From assembly GCF_030684035.1 (NCBI RefSeq), contig NZ_JAUXPI010000012.1, forward strand, positions 1-64,000: a stretch of 64,000 nucleotides of DNA. Reading direction: 5' to 3'. The stretch is from Phaeovulum sp. Lineage in GTDB: Bacteria > Pseudomonadota > Alphaproteobacteria > Rhodobacterales > Rhodobacteraceae. The notes beneath the pieces were generated by a model. That model was given only the letters and a program-made list of their open reading frames with translations. It was not told where the DNA came from and searched no databases. A program made the position numbers and the translations under genes. Below are positions 38,328-48,096 of the stretch, piece by piece. Numbering within the stretch: position 1 is the first letter of the stretch; the number at the start of each line of letters is the position of its first letter.

Positions 38328-38952
38328 GGGCAACTCCTTTGACTTCCAGTATGGCCGAATTTGCCCCCGTCATACTCGGGTGCGCCGTGGCCTCAAAGCG
38401 CCAAATCCGCTCCGCTGCCGAGATTTCGTCTCTCCAGCTATCGCCCTTGTTGAAAAACGCGGTTCCGTTCGGCAAGAGATGGCGCTCGGCATACTCCAGA
38501 AGCTTCGGCAATGGTGCCAGCGCTCGGGCGCTCAGGAAGCGCGCCCGCAACGGCGCGGCCGATTCGATGCGATCGGTCAGAATTCTGGGCGAAACGCCGG
38601 TTTCCCGCGCGACAGTTGCCAGGAAGGCGGCCTTGCGGGCGTCACTTTCAAGCAAGACCACCGCCAACCTTGGCGCTTTCTCTGCCGCCAGAATAGCGAT
38701 CACGAGGCCGGGAAAGCCGCCGCCGCTGCCGAGGTCTGCCCAGATCCCGGTTTGCGGTGCGGCGAGGTGAAAAACCTGCGCAGAATCGCGAAAATGTCGT
38801 GCCCAAACTGCGTCGAGCGTGGATTTTGCCACCAGGTTTATTGCCGGATTCCACTTTTGCAACAGTGCCTCGAATATCTCGAGCCGCGCCATTGTTTCAC
38901 GTGAAACACCCGTTTCGCGGGCAAACTTTCCCTGTTCGCCGGTCTCGGTCAT
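38320..38952 (-). CDS. rsmG: 16S rRNA (guanine-N7)-methyltransferase RsmG
   Basis: RsmG methylates G527 of 16S rRNA with SAM. The 210 residues include [19 protein letters not shown], the SAM-binding [17 protein letters not shown] and [15 protein letters not shown], and ending features typical of GidB. The ATG overlaps the mnmG stop by four bases. A perfect parS site lies within codons 15-20, where it encodes the VSRET peptide of the N-terminal segment. This is a case of a centromere site embedded in a gene. Confidence 0.96.
   Translation of the reverse strand: MTETGEQGKFARETGVSRETMARLEIFEALLQKWNPAINLVAKSTLDAVWARHFRDSAQVFHLAAPQTGIWADLGSGGGFPGLVIAILAAEKAPRLAVVLLESDARKAAFLATVARETGVSPRILTDRIESAAPLRARFLSARALAPLPKLLEYAERHLLPNGTAFFNKGDSWRDEISAAERIWRFEATAHPSMTGANSAILEVKGVARA
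38893..38908. other. parS centromere site within rsmG
   Basis: The sequence TGTTTCACGTGAAACA is a perfect 16-base palindrome identical to the classical ParB-binding consensus. It lies in the 5' coding part of rsmG, 2.1 kb from the parA start codon's far end and close to the proposed origin. Confidence 0.93.
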
Positions 38953-40820
38953 GCGCTTTTCGCGCGCCGTTGTTGCCGCAACCGCGCAAGGAGAAGTGCG
39001 AGTGCCGCTGGGGTTACCCCTTCTACTCGCGCCGCCTGCCCGATTGTCATCGGCCGGGCCTGCGAAAGCTTGCCTTTGATTTCGGTTGAAAGGCCGGAGA
39101 GCGCCCGATAGTCGAAATCGACCGGAATTTCCCAGGCCTCATCGCGACGGATCGCCTCTACCTCTGCATCCTGACGGCCAATGTAATTCGCATAGAGTGC
39201 GTCACGCGCGAGTTGCGCGGCGATGTCTGAAGAAATCTCCGCCAGCTTCGGGGCCACAGCCGCCAGATCGGTAAATGCGACCCCGGGCATGGAGAGCAGA
39301 TCAAATGCGGTCCGCCGATTTCCATCCTGGTTCACGGCAATACCATGCGCTTTGGCCTCGGTCGGTGTAACCGAGACAGAATCCAGCGCCAACCGGCCCT
39401 GCGCCAGCGCCTCCATCTTGGCAGCAAACGCCCGCATCCGCACATCGCTCACGCAACCAAGGCTGCGGCCTTTGCCGGTAAGCCGCTGATCGGCATTGTC
39501 GGCCCGAAGCGAAAGCCTGAATTCGGCGCGCGAGGTGAACATCCGGTATGGCTCTGCTACGCCGCGGGTCACCAGATCGTCGATCATCACGCCGATGTAG
39601 CTTTCAGCGCGGCTGAAGCTCCACCCGGTTTCGCCGCGCGATTGAAGCGCCGCGTTGAGACCTGCGGCAAGTCCTTGTGCGGCAGCTTCCTCATACCCCG
39701 TTGTGCCGTTGATCTGCCCGGCCAGATACAGCCCCGGCACGTCTTTCAGTTCCAGAGTCGGCCGCAGCGCGCGGGGGTCGATGTAGTCATATTCGATGGC
39801 GTAGCCGGGTTGCAGGATCACCGCCGCCTCAAGACCCTTGATCGAGCGGATATAGGCCTCCTGCACGTCAAAAGGCAGCGAGGTCGAAACCCCGTTGGGA
39901 TAGACCGTGTGGTCGTCAAGCCCTTCTGGTTCAAGAAATATCTGGTGCGATTCCTTATCGGAAAAACGCACCACCTTGTCTTCGATCGAAGGGCAATAGC
40001 GCGGCCCAATCCCCTCGATATGGCCACCATACATGGCAGAACGCGAAAGGTTGGCGCGAATGATCTCATGCGTGCGCGTGTTGGTATGCGTTATGCCGCA
40101 AAAGACCTGCCGAACGGCTGGGGCGCGGTTCAGGAACGAAAGCATCACCGGTTCGTCATCGCCGGGCTGGGTTTCAAGGCTCGACCAGTCGATACTCCGA
40201 CCGTCGAGCCGCGGCGGGGTGCCGGTCTTGAGCCGCCCCAGCGGCAAGTCACGGGTCCGCAGCCACGCGGCAAGACGGTTCGACGGCGCGTCGCCAACGC
40301 GCCCGCCGGGTCGGCTCTGCGCGCCGATATGAATCACCCCACGCAAGAAGGTTCCGGTGGTCAGCACCACCGCTTGTGCCTCGATTTCTGCGCCATCAAC
40401 AAGGGCGACTCCACAAACACGCCCCTGCCGTGTCACGAGGTCGGCAACCTCCGCTTCAATGACATCGAGCCCGGGCTGCTCGGCAATCAGCGCTTGCACC
40501 GCCTCGCGGTAGAGCTTCCGGTCAGCCTGGGCGCGTGGCCCTTGCACCGCCGGCCCCTTGCGGCGGTTGAGAAGCCGAAACTGTATTCCCGCGCGGTCTG
40601 CCGCCCTTCCCATGATGCCGTCAAGCGCGTCAACCTCGCGCACCAGGTGGCCCTTGCCCAGACCGCCAATGGCAGGGTTGCACGACATGACCCCGATCGT
40701 CTCGCGCCGTTGCGTGATCAGCGCTGTGCGTGCACCGGCGCGCGCCGCAGCATGCGCCGCTTCCGCCCCGGCATGGCCGCCGCCCACAACGATCACGTCA
40801 AAATGTTTCACGTGAAACAC
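38949..40820 (-). CDS. mnmG: tRNA uridine-5-carboxymethylaminomethyl modification enzyme MnmG
   Basis: MnmG, with MnmE, adds the carboxymethylaminomethyl (or aminomethyl) group to U34 of several tRNAs, using FAD, NADH and methylene-tetrahydrofolate. The 623 residues begin [16 protein letters not shown] (FAD-binding GxGxxG) and include [33 protein letters not shown], and the GidA signature [15 protein letters not shown]. The start is GTG at 40820, so the first codons encode FHVKH because they overlap a parS site. MnmE is the neighbouring gene. Family length is about 625. Confidence 0.97.
   Translation of the reverse strand: MFHVKHFDVIVVGGGHAGAEAAHAAARAGARTALITQRRETIGVMSCNPAIGGLGKGHLVREVDALDGIMGRAADRAGIQFRLLNRRKGPAVQGPRAQADRKLYREAVQALIAEQPGLDVIEAEVADLVTRQGRVCGVALVDGAEIEAQAVVLTTGTFLRGVIHIGAQSRPGGRVGDAPSNRLAAWLRTRDLPLGRLKTGTPPRLDGRSIDWSSLETQPGDDEPVMLSFLNRAPAVRQVFCGITHTNTRTHEIIRANLSRSAMYGGHIEGIGPRYCPSIEDKVVRFSDKESHQIFLEPEGLDDHTVYPNGVSTSLPFDVQEAYIRSIKGLEAAVILQPGYAIEYDYIDPRALRPTLELKDVPGLYLAGQINGTTGYEEAAAQGLAAGLNAALQSRGETGWSFSRAESYIGVMIDDLVTRGVAEPYRMFTSRAEFRLSLRADNADQRLTGKGRSLGCVSDVRMRAFAAKMEALAQGRLALDSVSVTPTEAKAHGIAVNQDGNRRTAFDLLSMPGVAFTDLAAVAPKLAEISSDIAAQLARDALYANYIGRQDAEVEAIRRDEAWEIPVDFDYRALSGLSTEIKGKLSQARPMTIGQAARVEGVTPAALALLLARLRQQRRAKSA
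40804..40819. other. parS centromere site at the mnmG start
   Basis: A second perfect TGTTTCACGTGAAACA palindrome lies between mnmE and mnmG, covering mnmG codons 1-6. It encodes the FHVKH peptide, so site and start are shared. Confidence 0.93.
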
Positions 40821-40823
40821 CCC

Positions 40824-42113
40824 TCATTTGCCAATGCAGAAGCTGGCGAAGATTTCATCCAGCAAATGCTCCACATCGACGCTCCCGACAAGCGATGAAA
40901 GCGCCCGCAGCGCCCGCCCGATTTCTTCCGACGCGAATTCGGCGCGTTCCGGCCCAAGCCGCAATTCGCGCTGGGCCGCTACGAGCGATTGCGCCGCGCG
41001 CGCCATCGCCTCCCGATGCCGCGCCCGCGTCATGACCCCGGCCGTCATTGCCCGCCCGGCAAGTTCCGAAGTCACCGCCTTGATGAGCCGTTCAACCCCC
41101 TCACCGGTAACGCCAGAAACCGCAAGCCCCACCGCACCGGGCACAAGATCGGCCTTTGCCTGCACCACAAGGTCTCCCGGCTCGGGCACAAGCAAGGGCA
41201 CCTCGCCCCTGCCCGTCAGGAACACCCGCAAATCGGCAGCGCGCGCGCGATCCAGCGCCCGCGAAACCCCGATCGCCTCAACCGGGTCCAACGCCTCGCG
41301 CAATCCCGCGGTATCGAGCAGCGTCACCGGCAACCCGCCGAGGTCCATCCGCACCTCAATCACGTCGCGCGTAGTGCCGGCATGCTCCGAGGTGATCGCC
41401 GCATCGCGCCCCGCAAGCCTATTGAGAAGCGTCGATTTTCCGGCATTCGGCGGACCCACGATTGCAACCTCGAAACCATCGCGAATACGCTCCGACGCGC
41501 CCACCCCGGCCATCTCGCGCGCCAAAGCCTGCGCAACCCCTGCGAGCAGCGCCAGCGCCTCTGGCGCAACGTCAAGCGGGATGTCTTCATCGGCAAAATC
41601 GATCGATGCTGCCAAAAGGGCCGCGGCGCGCACCAGGTCCGCGCGCCAGCCCGCCACCAACACCCCCACCGCGCCCGATACCACCCGGAGCGCTTGCTTG
41701 CGCTGCGCCTCCGTCTCGGCATCGATCAGATCAGCGAGACCTTCGACCTGCGCAAGGTCAAGCCGCCCATTCTCCAGCGCCCTGCGGGTGAACTCGCCGG
41801 GCTCCGCCATGCGCAGTCCGGGTTGCGCGGCCAACGCCCTCTCTACCGCCGCAACGCTCGCCACCGCGCCATGCAGGTGCAACTCCGCAACCTGCTCGCC
41901 GGTAAAGCTCGCACCTTCATCAAAGCACAGGACAAGCGCGGAATCGAGCGCTTCGCCGCCCGCCCGCAGCACCCGCAGCCCGGCAACGCGCGGCGCAGGC
42001 AACGCACCGGCAAGCGCTGCAGCCGCAGCCCATGCCGACGGCCCCGAAATACGCACCACCGCAACGCCCGCCTTGCCGCGGGCAGAGGCCTGCGCGAAAA
42101 TCGTTTCCATCAT
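40824..42113 (-). CDS. mnmE: tRNA modification GTPase MnmE
   Basis: MnmE is the GTPase partner of MnmG in U34 modification. The 429 residues show the N-terminal formyl-THF-binding domain ([20 protein letters not shown]), a helical part, the inserted G domain with [27 protein letters not shown] and LLDTAGLRE, and the C-terminal CIGK motif with the catalytic Cys. The NKxD motif is represented by QAKADL rather than a classical NKxD, a slight deviation. It is followed by mnmG after three bases. Confidence 0.96.
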   Translation of the reverse strand: MMETIFAQASARGKAGVAVVRISGPSAWAAAAALAGALPAPRVAGLRVLRAGGEALDSALVLCFDEGASFTGEQVAELHLHGAVASVAAVERALAAQPGLRMAEPGEFTRRALENGRLDLAQVEGLADLIDAETEAQRKQALRVVSGAVGVLVAGWRADLVRAAALLAASIDFADEDIPLDVAPEALALLAGVAQALAREMAGVGASERIRDGFEVAIVGPPNAGKSTLLNRLAGRDAAITSEHAGTTRDVIEVRMDLGGLPVTLLDTAGLREALDPVEAIGVSRALDRARAADLRVFLTGRGEVPLLVPEPGDLVVQAKADLVPGAVGLAVSGVTGEGVERLIKAVTSELAGRAMTAGVMTRARHREAMARAAQSLVAAQRELRLGPERAEFASEEIGRALRALSSLVGSVDVEHLLDEIFASFCIGK

Positions 42114-42140
42114 CCAACCCCTTGCCGTGCGCCAGGCAGG

Positions 42141-43412
42141 TCAGGCGTTCATCGAATCGAAGAATTCGCTGTTGGTCTTGGTCTGCTTCAGTTTCGAAAT
42201 CAGGAATTCGATTGCGTCGGTGGTGCCCATCGGATTCAGAATACGCCGCAGCAGATAGGTTTTCTGCAGGTCCTTCGCATCAACCAGCAGCTCTTCCTTG
42301 CGGGTGCCGGATTTCAGGATATCCATCGCCGGGAACACCCGCTTGTCCGCCACCTTGCGGTCAAGCACGATCTCGGCGTTGCCGGTGCCCTTGAATTCCT
42401 CGAAAATCACTTCGTCCATCCGGCTTCCAGTATCGATGAGCGCGGTGGCAATGATCGTCAGGCTACCGCCCTCCTCGATGTTCCGCGCCGCACCAAAGAA
42501 CCGCTTCGGCCGCTGCAAGGCGTTCGCATCAACACCGCCGGTAAGCACCTTGCCACTCGACGGCACCACCGTGTTGAAAGCCCGTCCGAGCCGGGTGATC
42601 GAGTCGAGCAAGATCACCACATCGCGCTTGTGCTCCACCAGCCGCTTGGCCTTTTCGATCACCATTTCAGCAACCGCCACATGCCGCGTTGCTGGCTCAT
42701 CAAAGGTCGAGGATATGACCTCGCCCTTCACGCTGCGCTGCATGTCGGTCACCTCTTCCGGGCGCTCGTCGATCAGCAGAACGATCAGGTACACCTCTGG
42801 GTGGTTCTTTTCGATCGAATTGGCGATATTCTGCAAAAGCACGGTCTTGCCGGTTCGCGGCGGTGCCACGATCAGCCCGCGCTGGCCTTTGCCGATAGGT
42901 GCCACCAGATCGATGATCCGGGCAGATCGGTCCTTGATCGTCGGGTCTTCCACTTCCATCTTCAGCCGCTCGGTCGGATATAGCGGTGTCAGGTTTTCAA
43001 ACGCCACCTTGTGCCGCGCCCTTTCGGGGTCCTGAAAGTTTATCCGTTCCACTGTCGACAGTGCAAAATAGCGCTCGCTCTCGCCCGGGGCGCGCATCAC
43101 CCCCTCAACCGTGTCGCCGGTGCGCAACGAATGCTGCCGGATCATTTCGGGGCTTACATAAATATCATCCGGACCCGGCAGATAGTTTGCCGACGGGCTG
43201 CGCAGGAAGCCAAAGCCGTCCTGCACCACCTCCAGCACACCGTCGCCGCCGATGTCGATCCCGTCCTCGGCATGCTCTTTCAAGATCGAGAACATCATCT
43301 CGCCCTTGCGCATCGTCGAGGCGTTCTCGATTTCCCACTCCTCGGCCATCGCCAGAAGATCTGCCGGCGTTTTCGCCTTCAGATCGGCGAGGTTCAAACG
43401 CTCTTCGCTCAT
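42141..43412 (-). CDS. rho: Transcription termination factor Rho
   Basis: Rho is a hexameric RNA helicase that ends transcription at rut sites. The 423 residues have the N-terminal Rho domain ([20 protein letters not shown], then [21 protein letters not shown], the RNA-binding cold-shock part), then the ATPase with [31 protein letters not shown], and the R-loop region [14 protein letters not shown]. The ATG at 43412 gives the standard start. An in-frame GTG eight codons upstream (43436) is possible and sits beside AAAAGG. It is followed by mnmE after 27 bases. Confidence 0.97.
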   Translation of the reverse strand: MSEERLNLADLKAKTPADLLAMAEEWEIENASTMRKGEMMFSILKEHAEDGIDIGGDGVLEVVQDGFGFLRSPSANYLPGPDDIYVSPEMIRQHSLRTGDTVEGVMRAPGESERYFALSTVERINFQDPERARHKVAFENLTPLYPTERLKMEVEDPTIKDRSARIIDLVAPIGKGQRGLIVAPPRTGKTVLLQNIANSIEKNHPEVYLIVLLIDERPEEVTDMQRSVKGEVISSTFDEPATRHVAVAEMVIEKAKRLVEHKRDVVILLDSITRLGRAFNTVVPSSGKVLTGGVDANALQRPKRFFGAARNIEEGGSLTIIATALIDTGSRMDEVIFEEFKGTGNAEIVLDRKVADKRVFPAMDILKSGTRKEELLVDAKDLQKTYLLRRILNPMGTTDAIEFLISKLKQTKTNSEFFDSMNA

Positions 43413-43537
43413 CGAAATACCATCGGGTTCGGGCACCCTTTTGGGCGCGGCGGTCAGTAGCTGTCGGGTGTACCTTTGCGGCCGGACGGCCAGGCTCGCG
43501 ACCCCTACCGCGCAACGCGCCGGAAGTCAACGCAGCC

Positions 43538-44002
43538 TCAGAATCGCACGATCACCGCCAGGACAATCACGATCATCAGCAGTGTCGGCACCTCATTGGC
43601 CATCCGGTACTGCCGCCCGGTCAACCGGTTTCGTCCCTCAGCGAGCGCTACCCTCTGCGCGCCCAGCCAATAGTGATACCCGGTCATGGCAATTACCGCA
43701 GCAGCCTTGGCCCAGGGCCAGATCACCGTCCAGCCAACAATTCCCGGGGTGAACACCAGCATCAGCCCGAAAATCCATGTTGCATACATCGCCGGTGTCA
43801 TGATCGCATTCAAAAGCAACCGCTCTTGATGCCGAAACAACAGGTCCATATCCGACCCACGCTCTACCCCGGCCTTTTTCAGCCCCTCAACGTGATAGAC
43901 GAACAGGCGCGGCAAGTAGAACAAGCCTGCCATCCAGGCAATCACCGCCATCACATGAAAAGACTTCACCCAGACATAGCTGGAACTCAGCATATCGAGC
44001 AT
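43538..44002 (-). CDS. hemJ: Protoporphyrinogen IX oxidase HemJ
   Basis: HemJ oxidises protoporphyrinogen IX to protoporphyrin IX in the inner membrane and replaces HemG and HemY in many alphaproteobacteria. The 154 residues form about four helices. WVKSFHVMAVIAWMAGLFYLPRLFVYHV holds the conserved histidine (HVMAVI), with KALLLNAIMTPAM-like text in helix 2 (LLNAIMTPAMYATW) and NEVPTLLMIVIV at the end, including the conserved Glu/Pro. The gene sits between rho and the proposed origin, a position also seen in other Rhodobacterales. Confidence 0.93.
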   Translation of the reverse strand: MLDMLSSSYVWVKSFHVMAVIAWMAGLFYLPRLFVYHVEGLKKAGVERGSDMDLLFRHQERLLLNAIMTPAMYATWIFGLMLVFTPGIVGWTVIWPWAKAAAVIAMTGYHYWLGAQRVALAEGRNRLTGRQYRMANEVPTLLMIVIVLAVIVRF

Positions 44003-44216
44003 TCTTCGCGTCCTTCTCCGACTCTGCCCTTCTTAAATCAAGTATATGAAAAGAAAAGATGATGTATCAGTAGACATGGTGGAAAACTGGATACTCTCTG
44101 GCACCCACACGTTTGTGCACGGCGTCCAGAGCGACTCAAAAGTCTGTGGAAAACTCTCAGAAACCAACTTTACTCTTTAATTATCAATGCGTTGAAATAT
44201 ATCTCTTGGGGCAGCC

Positions 44217-44236
44217 GGGGTGCTGGCAAGCACCCC
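44217..44236. repeat. Perfect hairpin inside the origin region
   Basis: GGGGTGCT and AGCACCCC form an eight-base perfect stem with a four-base loop (GGCA). There is no T-run on either side, so an intrinsic terminator is doubtful. It could insulate the origin from hemJ or maf transcription. Confidence 0.6.
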
Positions 44237-44369
44237 CGCGACCAGCTTTCCCACAGCTTGGCGATATCGCCCTGCACAGGGGTAAAACCCGAGCCAGCCG
44301 AACCTTGCACCCGCCCGAGCCTCGCCACATCGCCCTGATCGCCGTCTTGCCCTCAGCTCCCGCCGCCTG

Positions 44370-44378
44370 TTATCCACA
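44370..44378 (+). promoter_or_regulatory. DnaA box (perfect consensus)
   Basis: TTATCCACA matches the high-affinity DnaA box exactly. It lies six bases before the maf start codon, so DnaA bound here could also affect maf transcription. Confidence 0.8.
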
Positions 44379-44383
44379 CACCA

Positions 44384-44983
44384 ATGCACAGTCAGCTTAT
44401 CCTTGCTTCCGCATCTCTTATCCGCGCGCAGATGCTGCGAGGTGCCGGGCTTGATCTGCGGGTCATTCCGGCGCGCATCGATGAAGCGGCGTTCCGCATC
44501 ACGCCGGGCAGCGCCGCCCTGGCACCGCGCGACATTGCCAGCGCCCTCGCCGAACGGAAGGCCCGCCACATAAGCGAACAGAATCCCGATGCGCTGGTGC
44601 TTGGTGCCGATCAGGTGCTCGATCTGGGCGGCATCATTCTTTCCAAGCCCGAAAGTCCCGCGGATGCGATTGCCCAGCTGACCGGGCTTTCCGGGCGCTC
44701 GCACCGCCTGCTTTCTGCTGTCGCAGTCTGTCAGGCCGGTCGCCTGCTCTGGCACCACGTTGGCGAGGCCCGCCTGACCATGCACCCGCTTGCCGCCACG
44801 GAAATCGAAGCCTACGTTGCTACGCATTGGGCCTCGATCCGCCACGCCGTTGGCTGCTACAAGCTTGAAGAGCACGGCGCGCGGTTTTTTTCGGCGGTCG
44901 AAGGCGACTACTTTACTGTGCTGGGCCTGCCGCTTATCGAGTTCCTCACTTGGCTGCGCGCCCGAGGAGAATTCGCGTCATGA
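44384..44983 (+). CDS. maf: Maf-family nucleotide pyrophosphatase
   Basis: This 199-residue Maf/HAM1-like protein hydrolyses nucleoside triphosphates such as modified or canonical pyrimidine nucleotides to monophosphates. LILASASLIRAQML replaces the usual LASxSPRR start, and VLGADQVLDLGG and SHRLLSAVAV follow, with the late GCYKLEEHGARFF typical of this subgroup. The start is 6 bases after a DnaA box. The stop overlaps the start of aroE (ATGA). It begins the rightward origin-proximal operon maf-aroE-coaE-dnaQ, as in other alphaproteobacteria. Confidence 0.92.
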   Translation: MHSQLILASASLIRAQMLRGAGLDLRVIPARIDEAAFRITPGSAALAPRDIASALAERKARHISEQNPDALVLGADQVLDLGGIILSKPESPADAIAQLTGLSGRSHRLLSAVAVCQAGRLLWHHVGEARLTMHPLAATEIEAYVATHWASIRHAVGCYKLEEHGARFFSAVEGDYFTVLGLPLIEFLTWLRARGEFAS

Positions 44984-45819
44984 CCGATCACCCCCGCATC
45001 CCGCTTGCCGGAGTCATCGGCTCGCCCATCGCCCATTCGCGCTCGCCGCTGCTGCACGGCCACTGGCTCAGAACCTATGGCATCAAGGGGCACTACATCC
45101 CGATGGATGTCGCGACCGAAGATTTGCAGCAGGTGCTTGCCGCCCTGCCACGCGCGGGGTTCGTGGGGTGCAACGTCACCATTCCGCACAAGGTCTCGGT
45201 ACTTGCGCTCGCCGACATGGTCACCGATCGCGCCGCGCTGATCGGTGCCGCGAACACTCTGGTGTTTCGCGCCGATGGCAAGATCCACGCCGACAACACC
45301 GATGGTTACGGCTTCATCGCAAACCTCAATCAATATGCCCCGAACTGGAGCGCCAGCACCGCGCCGGCGGCGGTGATCGGTGCAGGCGGTGCTGCCCGTG
45401 CGGTGATCGCGTCGCTGCTCGAGGCGGGCGCGCCTGAAATCCGGGTTTCCAACCGCACCCGCGCCCGTGCCGATACGCTGCGCGCCGAGTTTGGTGCCCG
45501 TGTGCAGATCTATGATTGGGTGCAGGCCGGAAACATGCTCGAAGATGCGCGCACGGTCGTCAACACCTCGGCACTCGGCATGCAGGGCAAGCCGGATCTC
45601 CGGATCCCGCTCGATGCGCTGTCGCGCCACGCCACGGTGGTCGATCTCGTCTATACGCCGCTCAAGACCCACTTCCTTGCCGAAGCCGAGGCGGCGGGTT
45701 GCACGGTCGTCGATGGCCTCGGCATGCTGATCCATCAGGCCGCGCCCGGGTTCGAGCGCTGGTTCGGCCTGCGCCCCGAAGTTGACGAAGCTGCCCGGGC
45801 AGCGGTTCTGGGCGTATGA
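44980..45819 (+). CDS. aroE: Shikimate dehydrogenase
   Basis: AroE reduces 3-dehydroshikimate with NADPH. The 279 residues include GVIGSPIAHSRSPLLHGHW, GCNVTIPHKVSVL (with the catalytic Lys), ADNTDGYGF, the NADP-binding VIGAGGAARAVI, and the late DLVYTPLKTHFLAEAE. The start at 44980 overlaps the maf stop; the longer frame upstream is a shadow. The stop overlaps the coaE start by four bases. Confidence 0.96.
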   Translation: MTDHPRIPLAGVIGSPIAHSRSPLLHGHWLRTYGIKGHYIPMDVATEDLQQVLAALPRAGFVGCNVTIPHKVSVLALADMVTDRAALIGAANTLVFRADGKIHADNTDGYGFIANLNQYAPNWSASTAPAAVIGAGGAARAVIASLLEAGAPEIRVSNRTRARADTLRAEFGARVQIYDWVQAGNMLEDARTVVNTSALGMQGKPDLRIPLDALSRHATVVDLVYTPLKTHFLAEAEAAGCTVVDGLGMLIHQAAPGFERWFGLRPEVDEAARAAVLGV

Positions 45820-46406
45820 GCCGCAGTTTCATCCTTGGCCTTACCGGCTCGATCGGCATGGGCAAATCGACCACGGCGGCTATGTTCGCCGAGGCCGGGG
45901 TGCCGGTCTGGGATGCCGATGCAGTTGTGCACGCGCTTTACTCCAAGGGCGGCGCGGCCGTGGCACCGATCGCCGCGGCCTTTCCGGCCGCGGTGCGCGA
46001 CGGCTCGGTTGACCGGTCTGCGCTGAAATCCCTTCTCGCCGCCGATAAACAGGCGCTTTCCCGGCTCGAATCGCTTGTGCACCCGCTTGTTGCCGCAGAT
46101 CGGGCCGCTTTCATTCGTGCCCACGCATCCGCGCCGCTTGTCGTGCTCGACATCCCGCTCTTGTTTGAAACCGGTGCCGATGCGCTTTGCGATGCGACCC
46201 TCGTGGTTACCGCAGCGCCCGAGGTGCAGCGCGCCCGCGTGCTTTCCCGCCCCGGCATCACCGAGCGCCAGCTCGACCTGATTCTTGCCCGCCAGCTGCC
46301 CGACGCCGAAAAACGCGCCCGCGCCACCCATGTCATCGAAACCCGGAGCCTTGAGCAAACCCGGGCTGCCGTGCAAGACTTGATCGCCAAGCTGCGGAGC
46401 ACCTGA
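45816..46406 (+). CDS. coaE: Dephospho-CoA kinase
   Basis: CoaE phosphorylates dephospho-CoA at the 3'-OH of ribose in the last step of CoA synthesis. The 196 residues begin with the P-loop LGLTGSIGMGKSTTAAMFAE, followed by VWDADAVVHALY, LVVLDIPLLFETG, and RVLSRPGITERQLDLILARQ, all family features. It is coupled to aroE upstream (ATGA), and its last base is the first base of the dnaQ start codon. Confidence 0.96.
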   Translation: MSRSFILGLTGSIGMGKSTTAAMFAEAGVPVWDADAVVHALYSKGGAAVAPIAAAFPAAVRDGSVDRSALKSLLAADKQALSRLESLVHPLVAADRAAFIRAHASAPLVVLDIPLLFETGADALCDATLVVTAAPEVQRARVLSRPGITERQLDLILARQLPDAEKRARATHVIETRSLEQTRAAVQDLIAKLRST

Positions 46407-47101
46407 TGCGGGCGATCGTCCTCGATACTGAAACCACCGGCTTTGAGCCCGCCGAAGGGCACCGAATCGTCGAAATCGGCGCGATCGAATTGTTCAACCA
46501 TCTACCCACCGGGCAAAGCTTTCATCAATACCTCAACCCCGAACGCGCGATGCCAAAAGAGGCATTCGAGGTGCACGGGCTTGGCGACGATTTCTTGCGC
46601 AACCAACCGCGCTTTGCCGAAATCGCCACGGCGTTCCTTGAGTTCATCGGCTCAGAAGCCCCGCTCATCATTCATAACGCCGCTTTCGACATGAAGTTTC
46701 TCAATGCGGAACTGGTCTGGGCCGGTCTGCCGCAGCTTGCGCCCGAACGCGCGCTTGATACGCTTCTCATCGCGCGCCGCCGCTTTCCCGGCTCGCCCGC
46801 GTCGCTCGATGCGCTTTGCCGTCGTTTCGGCATCGACAATTCCAGCCGCGAAAAGCACGGTGCCTTGCTCGACAGCGAAATTCTGGCCGAGGTCTATCTG
46901 GAACTGATCGGAGGCCGCCAGCCCGACTTCGGGCTTGCCCCGGCCGCGACCCCGCAAAACGGCGCTCCAGCCCAGACCGATTGGCACCCACGACCGCGCC
47001 CCGCCCCCTTGCCCCCACTGCTGACGGCAGAGGAGCTTTCGGCGCACGAAGCCTTTGTCGAGAAGCTTGGTAAGGCCGCGCTCTGGCGCTATTCCTCCTG
47101 A
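46406..47101 (+). CDS. dnaQ: DNA polymerase III epsilon subunit (3'-5' proofreading exonuclease)
   Basis: DnaQ proofreads within the Pol III core. The 231 residues contain ExoI VLDTETTGFEP, ExoII IHNAAFDMKFLNAELV, and ExoIII HGALLDSEILAEVYLELI, with the acidic residues that bind two metals. A Pro-rich linker and a short C-terminal helix follow and should contact the alpha subunit. The end overlaps the convergent LysR gene by 13 bases. In many relatives secB follows dnaQ; here the next genes are a lysine-catabolism-like cluster. Confidence 0.96.
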   Translation: MRAIVLDTETTGFEPAEGHRIVEIGAIELFNHLPTGQSFHQYLNPERAMPKEAFEVHGLGDDFLRNQPRFAEIATAFLEFIGSEAPLIIHNAAFDMKFLNAELVWAGLPQLAPERALDTLLIARRRFPGSPASLDALCRRFGIDNSSREKHGALLDSEILAEVYLELIGGRQPDFGLAPAATPQNGAPAQTDWHPRPRPAPLPPLLTAEELSAHEAFVEKLGKAALWRYSS

Positions 47102-48012
47102 CGCAGCACCGCGCACTCCGCGCCAAGCCAGGCCTGAAATGCAACCCGGGGCGGATGCCCAGCGTCATCTTTTGGCCAGACCAGATAATAGGCCCCCAAA
47201 CCGCGCACTGCCCGACCCGCGATCTGTTGAAGCCGACCGTCGGCAATCTCTGATCGCGCCAGAAACTCCGGCAGCAACGCAACCCCGACGCTGCCTATAG
47301 CCGCCTGAATCATCGTGGCGAACTGGTCAAACAGCATTCCCCGCGCCGCTGGGGCGACAACGCCGTGCACCTCGAACCACCGCGCCCATGCCGTGGGCCG
47401 CGACTCAAGCTGAAGTAGTGGCAACATCGCCAGTTTGCCCGGATCGGCCACCGTATGCGCCGCGCAGAATTCGGGCGCCGCGCAGGCAAGCATGCTTTCG
47501 TCAAATAGCTTCATATGCTCCGCGTCTGGCCAGTCCGGCGCGCCAAAATGGATCGCCGCATCGAAACCCTCGCGGGCAAAATCAAACCGTTGCAACCTTG
47601 TGCCGATGTTGATCGTAACCCCCGGATGCGCCGCCAGAAACCCCGGCAGCCTGGGTGCCAGCCAGCGCGTGCCGAAGGTCGGCAGTATCGCCAGCGAAAG
47701 CGTGCCGCCGCCGGGGTTGGCGCGCAGCCCAAGCGACGCCCGCGCAATCAGGTCCAGCGCCTTGCGTATGTCGCGCGCATAGGCGGTGGCGGCCGTGGTC
47801 GGGATCAGCCGTCGCCGCTCGCGGCGGAACAGTTGCATCTCCAGCCGCCCTTCCAGTTGCTGCACCAGTCGGCTTACCGCGCCTTGCGTCAACGAAAGTT
47901 CGCGCGCCGCGGCCGCAGTGCTGCCGGTTCGGCACACCGCCTCAAAGGCAGATAGCAGCGCGGTTGAAGGCAGAAAGCGCCTGGGCCGCGAAAGTTCATG
48001 CGCTTTATACAT
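47089..48012 (-). CDS. LysR-family transcriptional regulator
   Basis: This 307-residue regulator has an N-terminal winged helix-turn-helix (LLSAFEAVCRTGSTAAAARELSLTQ, then AVSRLVQQLEGRLEMQLF) and a periplasmic-binding-like effector domain. It resembles GcvA-type regulators. I chose ATG 48012 (MYKAHELSRP), since the frame above it has no support. It is divergent, with an 84-base gap, from an aminotransferase that begins a lysine-catabolism-like cluster, so that cluster is its likely target. The 3' end overlaps dnaQ. No clear effector can be named from the sequence. Confidence 0.9.
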   Translation of the reverse strand: MYKAHELSRPRRFLPSTALLSAFEAVCRTGSTAAAARELSLTQGAVSRLVQQLEGRLEMQLFRRERRRLIPTTAATAYARDIRKALDLIARASLGLRANPGGGTLSLAILPTFGTRWLAPRLPGFLAAHPGVTINIGTRLQRFDFAREGFDAAIHFGAPDWPDAEHMKLFDESMLACAAPEFCAAHTVADPGKLAMLPLLQLESRPTAWARWFEVHGVVAPAARGMLFDQFATMIQAAIGSVGVALLPEFLARSEIADGRLQQIAGRAVRGLGAYYLVWPKDDAGHPPRVAFQAWLGAECAVLRQEE

Positions 48013-48096
48013 ATCAAATCGCCAAAAACGGGTTATCGGTAGATCTAAGCGCGTGCGATACACATTGACAACAGCGATTCAGCCCCAAGGCCTCAA

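Larger units (their letters stand above)
44003..44383. other. Candidate chromosomal replication origin (oriC)
   Basis: This is the only gap over 300 bases in the window. It separates leftward hemJ-rho-mnmE-mnmG-rsmG-parA-parB from rightward maf-aroE-coaE-dnaQ, the alphaproteobacterial oriC context. A perfect DnaA box TTATCCACA is at 44370-44378. Near matches are TGTGGAAAA (44145-44153, reverse of TTTTCCACA), GGTGGAAAA (44078-44086) and TTTCCCACA (44247-44255). Two AT-rich stretches (about 44031-44070 and 44161-44210) are candidates for duplex unwinding, and both stand out in this GC-rich DNA. A perfect eight-base hairpin (44217-44236) is also present. The function is inferred from context and boxes. 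Confidence 0.72.

Noticed and set aside
48065-48070. TTGACA as a -35 element for the aminotransferase gene
   Set aside because: There is no acceptable -10 element 16-18 bases downstream; only the hexamer itself fits.
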